Shown here: one piece after another, positions 16,586 through 23,941 of the stretch
How positions within the stretch are numbered: the first letter of the stretch is position 1
Layout of the letters: the number at the start of each line of letters is the position of its first letter
Assembly (NCBI GenBank): GCA_035556735.1
Contig: DATMFF010000002.1
Location: forward strand, 310,001-374,000
Length of the DNA stretch: 64,000 nt
Direction of reading: 5' to 3'
DNA from: CANJBX01 sp035556735
Lineage (GTDB): Bacteria; Pseudomonadota; Alphaproteobacteria; Rhizobiales; Xanthobacteraceae
Translations under genes and position numbers: made by a program
Notes under the pieces: model-generated
The model's input: only the letters and a program-made list of their open reading frames with translations
Told to the model about the DNA's origin: nothing
Database searches by the model: none

Positions 16586-17791
16586 ATGGCCGAAGCCTTC
16601 GTCTGCGATGCCGTCCGCACGCCTATTGGCCGCTATGGCGGCTCGCTCGCCAAGGTGCGCGCCGACGATCTGGCTGCTGTGCCCATCAAGGCGCTCATGA
16701 AGCGGAATCCCCAGGTCGATTGGTCGCGGCTCGACGATGTCTATTTCGGCTGCGCCAATCAGGCCGGAGAGGACAACCGCAACATGGCCCGCATGGCCCT
16801 GCTGCTGGCCGGCCTGCCGGGCACGATTCCCGGCGTCACGCTCAACCGTCTGTGCGCGTCCGGGCTCAACGCCGTCGGTGCCGCAGCCCAGGCCATCAAG
16901 GCCGGCGAGATCGATTTCGCCATTGCGGGCGGGGCCGAGTCGATGACGCGCGCGCCCTTCGTCATGGGCAAGGCGACGGAGGCGTTCGCGCGCACGAGCG
17001 AGACCTACGACACGACCATCGGCTGGCGCTTCATCAATCCGCTGATGAAGGCGCAATACGGCGTCGACCAGATGCCGGACACGGCCGAGAACGTGGCCGA
17101 GGAATTCCAGGTCTCACGCCAGGATCAGGACGCCTTTGCATTGCGTTCGCAACAGCGTGCGGCCAAGGCGATGGCCTCGGGCTATTTCGCGGCAGAGATC
17201 ACGCCTGTGGAGGTGGCCGGCGGCAAAGCCGGGCCGGCGCTCGTCGAGAAGGACGAGCACCCGCGCCCAGACACCTCGATCGAGCAGCTTGCCAAGCTCA
17301 AGACGCCGTTCCGTAACCCGGGCACCGTAACGGCTGGCAATGCCTCGGGCGTGAACGACGGCGCTGCGGCGCTGGTTATCGCCTCGGAGCGGGCCGTGAA
17401 GGAGCACGGGCTGACCCCGCGGGCGCGCGTGGTGGGTATGGCCGCCGCCGGCGTGCCGCCCCGCATCATGGGCATTGGACCGGTGCCTTCGACCCAGAAG
17501 CTGATGGAGCGGCATAAGCTCAAGATCGCCGATTTCGACGTCATCGAGCTTAACGAGGCGTTCGCGGCGCAGGCGCTGGCCTGCCTGCGCCAGCTCGGCC
17601 TCCCGGACGACGCGGAGCACGTGAACCCCCATGGCGGAGCGATCGCGCTGGGTCATCCGCTCGGCATGTCAGGCGCGCGGCTTGCACTGACCTGTGTGCA
17701 CCACCTGGAGGCGAGCGGCGGCAAGCGCGCCCTCGCCACCATGTGCGTCGGAGTGGGCCAGGGGGTTTCGCTCGCGCTGGAGCGGGTCTAG
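16586..17791 (+). CDS. Thiolase, PcaF-like (3-oxoadipyl-CoA type) acetyl-CoA acyltransferase
   Basis: A 401-residue thiolase. The active-site Cys is in NRLCASGLNAVG at about residue 90, with the GGAIALGHPLGMSGAR histidine and a second Cys in CVGVGQG. The opening AFVCDAVRTPIGRYGG is characteristic of PcaF. GGAG lies 6 bases before the ATG. No other beta-ketoadipate genes are here, and protocatechuate goes through 4,5-cleavage in this window. Divergence from the feruloyl-CoA operon therefore suggests it cleaves the 3-keto-3-arylpropanoyl-CoA to acetyl-CoA and aroyl-CoA (inference). The enzyme class is certain. Confidence 0.88.
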   Translation: MAEAFVCDAVRTPIGRYGGSLAKVRADDLAAVPIKALMKRNPQVDWSRLDDVYFGCANQAGEDNRNMARMALLLAGLPGTIPGVTLNRLCASGLNAVGAAAQAIKAGEIDFAIAGGAESMTRAPFVMGKATEAFARTSETYDTTIGWRFINPLMKAQYGVDQMPDTAENVAEEFQVSRQDQDAFALRSQQRAAKAMASGYFAAEITPVEVAGGKAGPALVEKDEHPRPDTSIEQLAKLKTPFRNPGTVTAGNASGVNDGAAALVIASERAVKEHGLTPRARVVGMAAAGVPPRIMGIGPVPSTQKLMERHKLKIADFDVIELNEAFAAQALACLRQLGLPDDAEHVNPHGGAIALGHPLGMSGARLALTCVHHLEASGGKRALATMCVGVGQGVSLALERV

Positions 17792-17914
17792 AAGAATTCC
17801 GCACCGTCCATTCCGGGCTGCACGCGGCGGCGAGCCCGGAACCCGCCCACGGACGGGAGGTCATTGTCCGGGCCTTGGTCCGCCCGGCGGACGCTTTGCC
17901 AAGGAGAACACACC

Positions 17915-18790
17915 GTGCCGATGAGTGCAGGTTACATCCCGTTCCATCCCAACCCGTCGAAGCCGGCCTACAAGCCGCCGGCGGGCGCGGTCGATGCGCA
18001 TTGCCACGTGTTCGGTCCCGAAGATCGCTTCCCCTATTCGCCCGAGCGCAAGTACACGCCCTGTGACGCGCCCAAGGAGAAGCTGTTCGCCCTGCGCGAC
18101 TTCCTTGGTTTCGACAAGAACGTGATCGTGCAGGCCTCCTGCCACGGCAAGGACAACCGTGCGCTGGTCGACGCGCTGGAGAACTCCAACAACAAGGCCA
18201 AGGGCGTGGCGTTCGTCGGCGAGGAAGTCACCGACGCCGAGCTCAAGGCGATGGACAAGGCGGGCGTGCGCGGTGTGCGCTTCAATTTCGTCAAGCGCCT
18301 GGTCGATTTCACGCCGCGCGACGTGCTCGAGCGCATCGCCAAGCGGGTCGACAAGCTCGGCTGGCACATCGTGATTTATTTCGAGATGCCGGACCTGCCG
18401 GAGCTGGAGTCCTTCTTCACCGAGCTGCCGACAACCGTTGTCGTCGACCACATGGGTACGCCCGACGTGCTCAAAGGGGTCGATCATCCCGAGAACCAGC
18501 GCTTCCACCGGCTGATGGAGGAGCACGAGAACTTCTGGGTCAAGGTGAGCTGCCCAGAGCGCATGACCGTCGCAGGCCCGCCCTATGACGACGTCACGCC
18601 CTACGCCAGGGCGCTGGTGGAGAAGTTCCCCGATCGGGTGCTGTGGGGTACGGACTGGCCGCACCCGAACATGAAGAAACAGGCGCCGGACGACGGTGTG
18701 CTGGTAGACCGCATCCCGAAGATCGCGCCGACGCCGGCCCTGCAGCAGAAGTTGCTGATCGACAACCCGATGCGACTTTACTGGTCCTAG
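17915..18790 (+). CDS. ligI: 2-pyrone-4,6-dicarboxylate (PDC) hydrolase
   Basis: A 291-residue amidohydrolase that opens the PDC lactone to 4-oxalomesaconate in the 4,5-cleavage pathway. Close to LigI in length and motif pattern: GAVDAHCHVFGP near residue 25, VIVQASCHGKDN, RGVRFNFVKRLVD, VDHMGTPD and VLWGTDWPHPNM with the catalytic Asp. A GTG at 17915, 8 bases after AGGAG, is preferred to the ATG two codons later. It lies 124 bases after the thiolase and precedes ligABC. Confidence 0.93.
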   Translation: MPMSAGYIPFHPNPSKPAYKPPAGAVDAHCHVFGPEDRFPYSPERKYTPCDAPKEKLFALRDFLGFDKNVIVQASCHGKDNRALVDALENSNNKAKGVAFVGEEVTDAELKAMDKAGVRGVRFNFVKRLVDFTPRDVLERIAKRVDKLGWHIVIYFEMPDLPELESFFTELPTTVVVDHMGTPDVLKGVDHPENQRFHRLMEEHENFWVKVSCPERMTVAGPPYDDVTPYARALVEKFPDRVLWGTDWPHPNMKKQAPDDGVLVDRIPKIAPTPALQQKLLIDNPMRLYWS

Positions 18791-18876
18791 AAGGGATCGC
18801 CCCAGGGAGACTAGAATAGGTCCAAGCGGCCCACCGTGCTGCGTTGCAATCGTGGGCTGCGCTGGATATATCGATC

Positions 18877-18906
18877 CTGAAATATCGGCTAGCGCGGCGA
18901 TATCGC
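18877..18906 (+). promoter_or_regulatory. Candidate regulator box upstream of ligA
   Basis: CTGAAATATCGG (18877-18888) is followed by the perfect 10-bp palindrome GCGATATCGC (18897-18906). A near-identical pair, CCGAAATATCGG plus an ATATCGCG-type element, lies upstream of the ligM-like gene. Shared control of the two transcripts is inferred. Confidence 0.45.
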
Positions 18907-18932
18907 GCGGTTTTTGCAATTGGAGAATGCCG

Positions 18933-19448
18933 ATGGCTCGTAAAGAGCAAGCCTACGACGACATCCCTGGCACCTTCGTCTTCGATGCGGAACGGTCCCG
19001 CCAGGGCTACCCGATCAACTCGTTCTGCATGTCGCTGATGAAGGAAGAGAACCGCAAGGCCTTCAAAGCGGACGAGGCGGGCTACATCAAGCAGTTCCAC
19101 ATGACGCCCGAGCAGGAACAGGCGATCCTGACCCGCGACTACAACCGGATGCTCGAGCTCGGCGGCAACATCTACTTCACCGCCAAGCTCGGTGCGACGG
19201 ACGGCCACTCGTTCCAGCACCTCGCCGCGGTCATGACCGGCAACACCCAGCAGGGCTACGCCGACATGATGCTCGCCGGCGGCCGCTCGGTGGAAGGCAA
19301 TCGCAGCAGGTCCGGCAAGAACACGCCTGCCCCGTTCCTCGCCGAAATGAACCGTGTGAAGGCGTCGCCGAAGCGCAAGTCGGTCGCCAAGCCGAAGGCC
19401 AAGGCGAAGGCAAAATCCAAGTCCAAATCCTCAGCAAAGCGGAAGTGA
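18933..19448 (+). CDS. ligA: Protocatechuate 4,5-dioxygenase alpha subunit with basic C-terminal tail
   Basis: A 171-residue small subunit of the type II extradiol dioxygenase. The body (residues 1 to about 140) matches LigA: DIPGTFVFDAERSRQGYPIN, LELGGNIYFTAKLG and a GNTQQGYADMMLAGGRS segment near the end. Residues 143-171 form an extra Lys/Ala/Ser tail with about twelve lysines, not present in the about 139-residue LigA I know. The second of two close ATGs (18933) was chosen because GGAG lies 7 bases upstream, against one base for the first. It is followed after 3 bases by ligB. Confidence 0.92.
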   Translation: MARKEQAYDDIPGTFVFDAERSRQGYPINSFCMSLMKEENRKAFKADEAGYIKQFHMTPEQEQAILTRDYNRMLELGGNIYFTAKLGATDGHSFQHLAAVMTGNTQQGYADMMLAGGRSVEGNRSRSGKNTPAPFLAEMNRVKASPKRKSVAKPKAKAKAKSKSKSSAKRK

Positions 19449-19451
19449 GCC

Positions 19452-20414
19452 GTGGCAAAGATCATTGCAGGCATCGGATCCTCGCACGTCCCCGCCATCG
19501 GCGCGGCGATCGACAACAACAAGACCGAGGAGCCCTATTGGAAGCGGGTGTTCTCGGGCTTCGAGAAGTCGCAGGAGTGGATGCGGGAGACCAAGCCGGA
19601 CGTGGCGATCGTCGTCTATAACGACCACGCCTCGGCCTTCTCCACCGATCTCATCCCGACCTTCGCACTCGGCACCGCGACCGAGTTCCCGCCTGCTGAC
19701 GAGGGCTGGGGTCCGCGTCCCGTGCCGGTGGGCAAGGGCCACCCCGAGCTGGCGGCGCATATCGCCCAGTCCGTGATCCTCGATGAGTTCGACCTTACCG
19801 TCGTCAACAAGATGGAGATCGACCACGGCCTGACCGTCCCGCTCAATTTGCTGTGCGGCAAGATTCCGCCGACCGGCGAGTGGCCGTTCAAGATCATCCC
19901 GTTGGCCGTGAACGTCGTCATGTATCCGCCGCCGACGGGCCATCGCTGCTTCATGCTTGGCAAGGCGATCCGCAAGGCGGTTGAGTCCTATCCGGAAGAC
20001 CTCAAGGTCGTGATCTTCGGAACCGGCGGTCTCTCCCACCAGATCAGCGGCCCGCGCGCTGGTCTGATCAACAGCAAGTGGGACAAGAACTTCCTCGACA
20101 ACCTGTCGAAGGATCCGGTCAAGCTGAGCAAGATCCCGCACATCGACTATATGCGCGAAGCCGGTGCCGAGGGCATCGAGATGGTGATGTGGCTGATCAT
20201 GCGCGGAGCGCTCGGCGACAAGGTCGAGGAGGTCTACCGCTTCTACACCGTGCCAGCGTCGAACACCGCCGTGGGCCATATCATCCTGGAAGCCCGCGAT
20301 AAGGCTCCCAAGCGTGCCGCCCCGGCCAAGCGCGCCGCGTCCAAGGCGCGCCCCGCCAAGAAATTGAAGCGTGCCGCCGCGCGCGCGAAAGCAGACGTAC
20401 GTAGGAGCAAGTAA
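19452..20414 (+). CDS. ligB: Protocatechuate 4,5-dioxygenase beta (catalytic) subunit with basic C-terminal tail
   Basis: A 320-residue catalytic subunit that cleaves protocatechuate (or gallate-type rings) between C4 and C5 using Fe(II). The iron ligands of the family are visible: His12 (SSHVPAIG), His59 (YNDHASAF) and Glu243 (EGIEMVMW), with catalytic His196 (GTGGLSHQISG). Residues from about 283 to 320 are an Ala/Lys/Arg tail beyond the usual end. GTG start 3 bases after ligA. The stop overlaps the ligC ATG (TAATG). Strong assignment; the ring substrate (protocatechuate, gallate or both) is undetermined. Confidence 0.94.
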   Translation: MAKIIAGIGSSHVPAIGAAIDNNKTEEPYWKRVFSGFEKSQEWMRETKPDVAIVVYNDHASAFSTDLIPTFALGTATEFPPADEGWGPRPVPVGKGHPELAAHIAQSVILDEFDLTVVNKMEIDHGLTVPLNLLCGKIPPTGEWPFKIIPLAVNVVMYPPPTGHRCFMLGKAIRKAVESYPEDLKVVIFGTGGLSHQISGPRAGLINSKWDKNFLDNLSKDPVKLSKIPHIDYMREAGAEGIEMVMWLIMRGALGDKVEEVYRFYTVPASNTAVGHIILEARDKAPKRAAPAKRAASKARPAKKLKRAAARAKADVRRSK

Positions 20415-21370
20415 TGAAGATCTGCGTTGCCGGCCAGGGTGCGTTCGGCCAGAAGCATCTCGACGCGCTCAAGCGCATTCCCGATGTCGAGGTCACGTCG
20501 CTGGTGGGCGGCAATCAGGACACTACCGCCGAGGTCGCCAAGAAATACGGCATTCCGCATTACACCGGCGACCTCGCGGAGGGCATCAAGCGCGCCGACG
20601 CGGTGATCCTCACCACGCCGACCAAGATGCACTTCCGCCAGGGCGAGCAGGCGATGCGCGCGGGCAAGCACGTGCTGGTCGAGATTCCGGTGACCGACAG
20701 TGTCGAGGACGCCGAGGCTCTGGTGAAGATCGCCAAGGAAACCGGCGTAGTCGCCATGGGTGGCCATGTTCGCCGGTTCAACCCGAGCCATCAGTGGGTG
20801 CACAAGCGGATCAAGAAGGGCGAGCTCGGCATCCAGCAGATGGACGTGCAGACCTACTTCTTCCGCCGCAAGAACATCAACGCCGCCGGCCAGCCGCGCA
20901 GTTGGACCGACCACCTGCTGTGGCACCACGCCGCGCACACCATTGACCTGTTCCAGTACCAGACCGGCCAGACCATCTCGGACTGCTACGCAGTGCAGGG
21001 CCCGATCCACCCGCAGCTCAACATCGCGATGGACATGGGCATCGTCGCCAGGGTGCCGTCCGGCGCGATCCTGACGCTGTCGTTGTCCTTCAACAACGAC
21101 GGCCCGATCGGCTCGTTCTTCCGCTACATCTGCGACAACGGCACCTACAAGGCCTATTACGACGATCTGTTCGACGGCAAGGACAACAAGATCGACGTCT
21201 CCAAGGTCGACGTGTCGATGGACGGCATCGAGCTCGAGGACCGCGAGTTCATCGCCGCGATCAAGGAGAAGCGCGAGCCGAATGGCTCGCTCGCACAGCT
21301 GCTGCCCTGCATGCAGGTGCTCGGCAAGCTCGAGAAGATCATTGACCCGCAGCGCAAGGCGCACGCGTAG
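20414..21370 (+). CDS. ligC: 4-carboxy-2-hydroxymuconate-6-semialdehyde dehydrogenase
   Basis: A 318-residue NAD(P)-dependent dehydrogenase of the Gfo/Idh/MocA fold that converts the LigAB product (as its hemiacetal) to PDC, the substrate of LigI. It opens with the Rossmann motif CVAGQGAFGQKHLDAL. EIPVTDSVEDAE and the WHHAAHTIDLFQYQTG segment also match LigC, and the length fits its 315 residues. The ATG overlaps the ligB stop by one base. A strong terminator follows at 21401. This completes a ligI-A-B-C run. Confidence 0.93.
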   Translation: MKICVAGQGAFGQKHLDALKRIPDVEVTSLVGGNQDTTAEVAKKYGIPHYTGDLAEGIKRADAVILTTPTKMHFRQGEQAMRAGKHVLVEIPVTDSVEDAEALVKIAKETGVVAMGGHVRRFNPSHQWVHKRIKKGELGIQQMDVQTYFFRRKNINAAGQPRSWTDHLLWHHAAHTIDLFQYQTGQTISDCYAVQGPIHPQLNIAMDMGIVARVPSGAILTLSLSFNNDGPIGSFFRYICDNGTYKAYYDDLFDGKDNKIDVSKVDVSMDGIELEDREFIAAIKEKREPNGSLAQLLPCMQVLGKLEKIIDPQRKAHA

Positions 21371-21400
21371 GTTTGCGGGCAAGAGACAGGGATATTTGAA

Positions 21401-21428
21401 GGGGCTGCCGACAAGGCGGCCCCTTTTT
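21401..21428 (+). terminator. Intrinsic terminator after ligC
   Basis: GGGGCTGCC (21401-21409) pairs with GGCGGCCCC (21415-21423), one G-U pair, 5-base loop, followed by TTTTT. It lies 30 bases after the ligC stop. Confidence 0.88.
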
Positions 21429-21443
21429 CCATGGGCAATGAGA

Positions 21444-21719
21444 CTACGCCAGGATATCGATGGTGGTCGCCTGGCCGGCAGCAGGCAAGCGCGCGGCGGC
21501 GGAGGGCTGGCCGGCGTCGGCCGGCGCCACGCCGTCCCTGGTCGTCGCAAGGCTGCCGCCGAACGTGACCGCAGGTTGGGCGTTCAGGCCGGTGGCCTGA
21601 TCGGCCGCCTGGTCTTCGCTCGCGGCTTGCGGTCTGGGGTGCGGGTCCTTGCCGGCACGGGCCTTGGCCTCGTCGCAGGACGAGTAGCACAGGAAGCCGT
21701 TCACGACGGAAACCGACAT
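21444..21719 (-). CDS. Small conserved-looking protein, unknown function
   Basis: A 91-residue protein facing ligC. It opens MSVSVVNGFLCYSSCDEAKARAGKDPHPRP, with two cysteines spaced by three residues (C11 and C15), then a low-complexity Ala/Gln/Thr/Pro region. The N-terminus resembles small hypothetical proteins I recall from Bradyrhizobium-like genomes, but I cannot name a family. The ribosome-binding site is weak (GGAG about 12 bases upstream). No signal peptide or membrane segment. It is not a shadow of any other gene, since no other open frame uses this stretch convincingly. Confidence 0.5.
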   Translation of the reverse strand: MSVSVVNGFLCYSSCDEAKARAGKDPHPRPQAASEDQAADQATGLNAQPAVTFGGSLATTRDGVAPADAGQPSAAARLPAAGQATTIDILA

Positions 21720-21935
21720 GGGTGCTGGATGCTCCGTGGCGTCTCAGGCCTACGCCTGGAATGTAAACGGGTGGCTAGCGTGCGCGCGACAAAGCCATTG
21801 CCCCAGCTTGGGCCAGTTGGCGTAAGTCTCTGATACGACAAGGATTTCAGGGCGACAGCGCGCCATCGCCGCCTTTGCCTCACGACACTGTGACGCCGGT
21901 CGCGACGTGTTTGCCTGGGCCACCCCCTGAAGCCC

Positions 21936-21973
21936 ACAAAAAAAGCCCCCCGTGCGGTGCACGGGGGGCTTGG
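21936..21973 (-). terminator. Intrinsic terminator of the ligM-like gene
   Basis: On the minus strand AGCCCCCCGTGC pairs with GCACGGGGGGCT through a very short loop, followed by a run of seven T. It lies 20-60 bases after the stop of the O-demethylase gene. This is one of the strongest terminators in the window. Confidence 0.9.
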
Positions 21974-21993
21974 GATTGCGGGTGCCGTGAGGC

Positions 21994-23415
21994 TTAGCCG
22001 GCGGTCTTGGCGGCCGCGGCGCGCCAGCCGGTCGGGTGGTACTGATCGCGGACCGCTGCCGAGTACGGAGCCGGAGCGACAGTGACCTTGATCTCCGTCT
22101 GCTTGTGGCGTTCGACGGTGGTCTTCTTGGTGCCGCCGTTCTCCTCGCCCCACACCAGCGTGAGCTGGGTGCCGGGCTTCGCGTACTGCTCCTCGACGAA
22201 GCCAAGCGACAGCATCTTGCGCTCGTTGAAGCTGTAGCCCGAGAACATCGACGCGCCGATGGTCTTGCCGCCGCTCATGACGGCGTCGAACGAGCTCGAG
22301 GCGTAGTTCGAGAGCGGCAGGTCGATGAACTTGTAGTTCTCGCCCGGCGCCGCGAACATCGATGACAGAACCCTCACGACGTCCTTGTCGTCCCACGCGA
22401 AGGTCACCTTCGTGCGGTGGGCCTTCTTCTCCATCGCCTGCAGGGCTTCCTTGCCGATGAAGTCGTGATCGTACTTGGTGAAGCCGGCGTAGCCCAAGTC
22501 CCACGGCGAGGTGTAGTAGTCCTCGATGTTCTTCGACACGAAGCTGCCGCCGAGCGCCGCATTGGCCTCATAGCTCGTGCCGGGCAGCCACTCGCGGTAG
22601 GCCTTCTGCTTCGCGCCGGTGTAGACGGCCGGCACGGGCGAGGGAATCCAGCCCGACTCCAGGGTGTTGGTGGCGTAGGCGCGCGAGCCGACTGCGACGA
22701 TGCCGAACTCCTTGCCGGCTTCCAGGATCGCGTTGCGGATCTCGTCGCCCTCGGCGTAGGGCCCCCAGACCTCGAGGCCGGGCGCACCGGCCATGCCGTG
22801 GCGCAGGGCCCGGACCTTGCGGCCCGCGATCTGGATATAGCCCATGTTGAAGAACTTGATGTCCGGGAACGGGCCGCCGTTCAGCTTCTTGATGACCTGT
22901 TCGGCGTTGGGGCCCTGGATCTGGTAGCGGTAGCACGTGCGGAACACGGGCTTGCCCATCGGACGGGACGGCGAACGGTCGTCGTACTCGGTCTGGACGT
23001 CGAAGCCGCCGGTCTTGGCGTGGAACTCGATCCAGTTCGCGGCGGGATTGCGCCCAACGTAAACCAGCTCGTTCTCGGCCAGGTAGAACAGGATGCCGTC
23101 GCCGATCACGTAGCCGTCATGGGTGACCGGGGCAAATTGCTTGGCTTTATCAACGGTGAAGTTCTTGAACGAATTCGTCGAGAGGTAGGACAGCAGCTTG
23201 AGCGCGTCCTTGCCCCGCACGTACAGGTTCACCATGTGGTGGGACTGGTCGAACAGAACGCAGGTTTCTGCCCACGCGCGCTGCTCGTCGCGCCAGTTGG
23301 TGAACTCGGGCGCGACCACCGGATAGACGTAGGCGCCGATTTGCGAATTGCGCAACATGTTGACGATGTTGCCGCCGGAAGCCTGCACGGCCTCCTCGAG
23401 GTTCTTGTAGGCCAT
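21994..23415 (-). CDS. ligM: Tetrahydrofolate-dependent aromatic O-demethylase (LigM type)
   Basis: A 473-residue protein of the aminomethyltransferase/GcvT-like family. LigM (471 residues) transfers the methyl group of vanillate or 3-O-methylgallate to tetrahydrofolate, giving 5-methyl-THF plus the catechol; DesA acts on syringate but is longer, so length favours LigM. Recognisable segments are WAETCVLFDQSHHMVNLYV, GYVIGDGILFYLAENELVYVG and SPWDLGYAGFTKYDHDFIGK. The ATG at 23413-23415 (MAYKNLEEA) follows GGGAGGG by about 11 bases. The C-terminus WRAAAAKTAG is mildly basic. Its own terminator and an upstream regulatory box suggest a single-gene transcript. It supplies substrate to LigAB. Confidence 0.88.
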   Translation of the reverse strand: MAYKNLEEAVQASGGNIVNMLRNSQIGAYVYPVVAPEFTNWRDEQRAWAETCVLFDQSHHMVNLYVRGKDALKLLSYLSTNSFKNFTVDKAKQFAPVTHDGYVIGDGILFYLAENELVYVGRNPAANWIEFHAKTGGFDVQTEYDDRSPSRPMGKPVFRTCYRYQIQGPNAEQVIKKLNGGPFPDIKFFNMGYIQIAGRKVRALRHGMAGAPGLEVWGPYAEGDEIRNAILEAGKEFGIVAVGSRAYATNTLESGWIPSPVPAVYTGAKQKAYREWLPGTSYEANAALGGSFVSKNIEDYYTSPWDLGYAGFTKYDHDFIGKEALQAMEKKAHRTKVTFAWDDKDVVRVLSSMFAAPGENYKFIDLPLSNYASSSFDAVMSGGKTIGASMFSGYSFNERKMLSLGFVEEQYAKPGTQLTLVWGEENGGTKKTTVERHKQTEIKVTVAPAPYSAAVRDQYHPTGWRAAAAKTAG

Positions 23416-23941
23416 ACTACTGGTACCCTCCCAGTGAACGAAGAAACCATGATGAAGTGCGCGCAACCTAGCCCAGCATCCTGATGATAGGAAGGCCTTG
23501 AACCCGGGGGGGACCGGGTAGCGCGGCGCACCGGGGCAATATCGCGTCTTGCGGCACTTTTCAATTGAGATTCCGATATTTCGGCGCAGGTCCGGTCACA
23601 AAAAGCGTACCCCCTTCCGCGCTGGTTAATCTCGCCTGGCGCGCGTGACGCATTCCGTGGCGAGCGGTATTGCGCCCTCATGCGGCGCGCGATCCGGGAT
23701 GCGTGGCAGACGCTCCAGCGTTGCCTTCGCCGATTCCGCTTGGCCGCGCGCACAGCACGTCCTGGATAGGGGGACCGCGCAGCATGTTGTTGTCGAGGTG
23801 TCGCGGCGTCGTTCGCGCGGCGGCGTCACTGGGCCGGGTGACAGGATGCGACCGTGCCGCGTGCAGTCATTGCCTGGCGTCCGATCCCGGCTAGTCTACT
23901 AGTCTAGTCGTCCTGGCCGATGTGGCGTTGCCGGAGCTTCC
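23416..23941. other. 526-bp non-coding region between ligM and the core-MetE genes
   Basis: Open frames here lack codon logic and ribosome-binding sites. The ligM side (about 23530-23600) contains promoter elements and a near-palindromic box. The right end has three copies of CTAGT (23891-23895, 23899-23903, 23904-23908) of unknown meaning just before the ribosome-binding site of the first core-MetE gene. I see no RNA gene or riboswitch in the remainder. Confidence 0.6.
23536..23584 (-). promoter_or_regulatory. Candidate promoter and activator box of ligM
   Basis: On the minus strand CCGAAATATCGG (23584-23573) is followed by TTGAAA (23564-23559), a 17-base gap and TATTGC (23541-23536). The box would centre near -50, a typical activator position. 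It matches the CTGAAATATCGG box upstream of ligA in 11 of 12 bases. Confidence 0.45.

Noticed and set aside
23891..23908. CTAGT triple repeat before the first core-MetE gene
   Set aside because: Short and close to low complexity; no clear operator pattern, so noted but not called.
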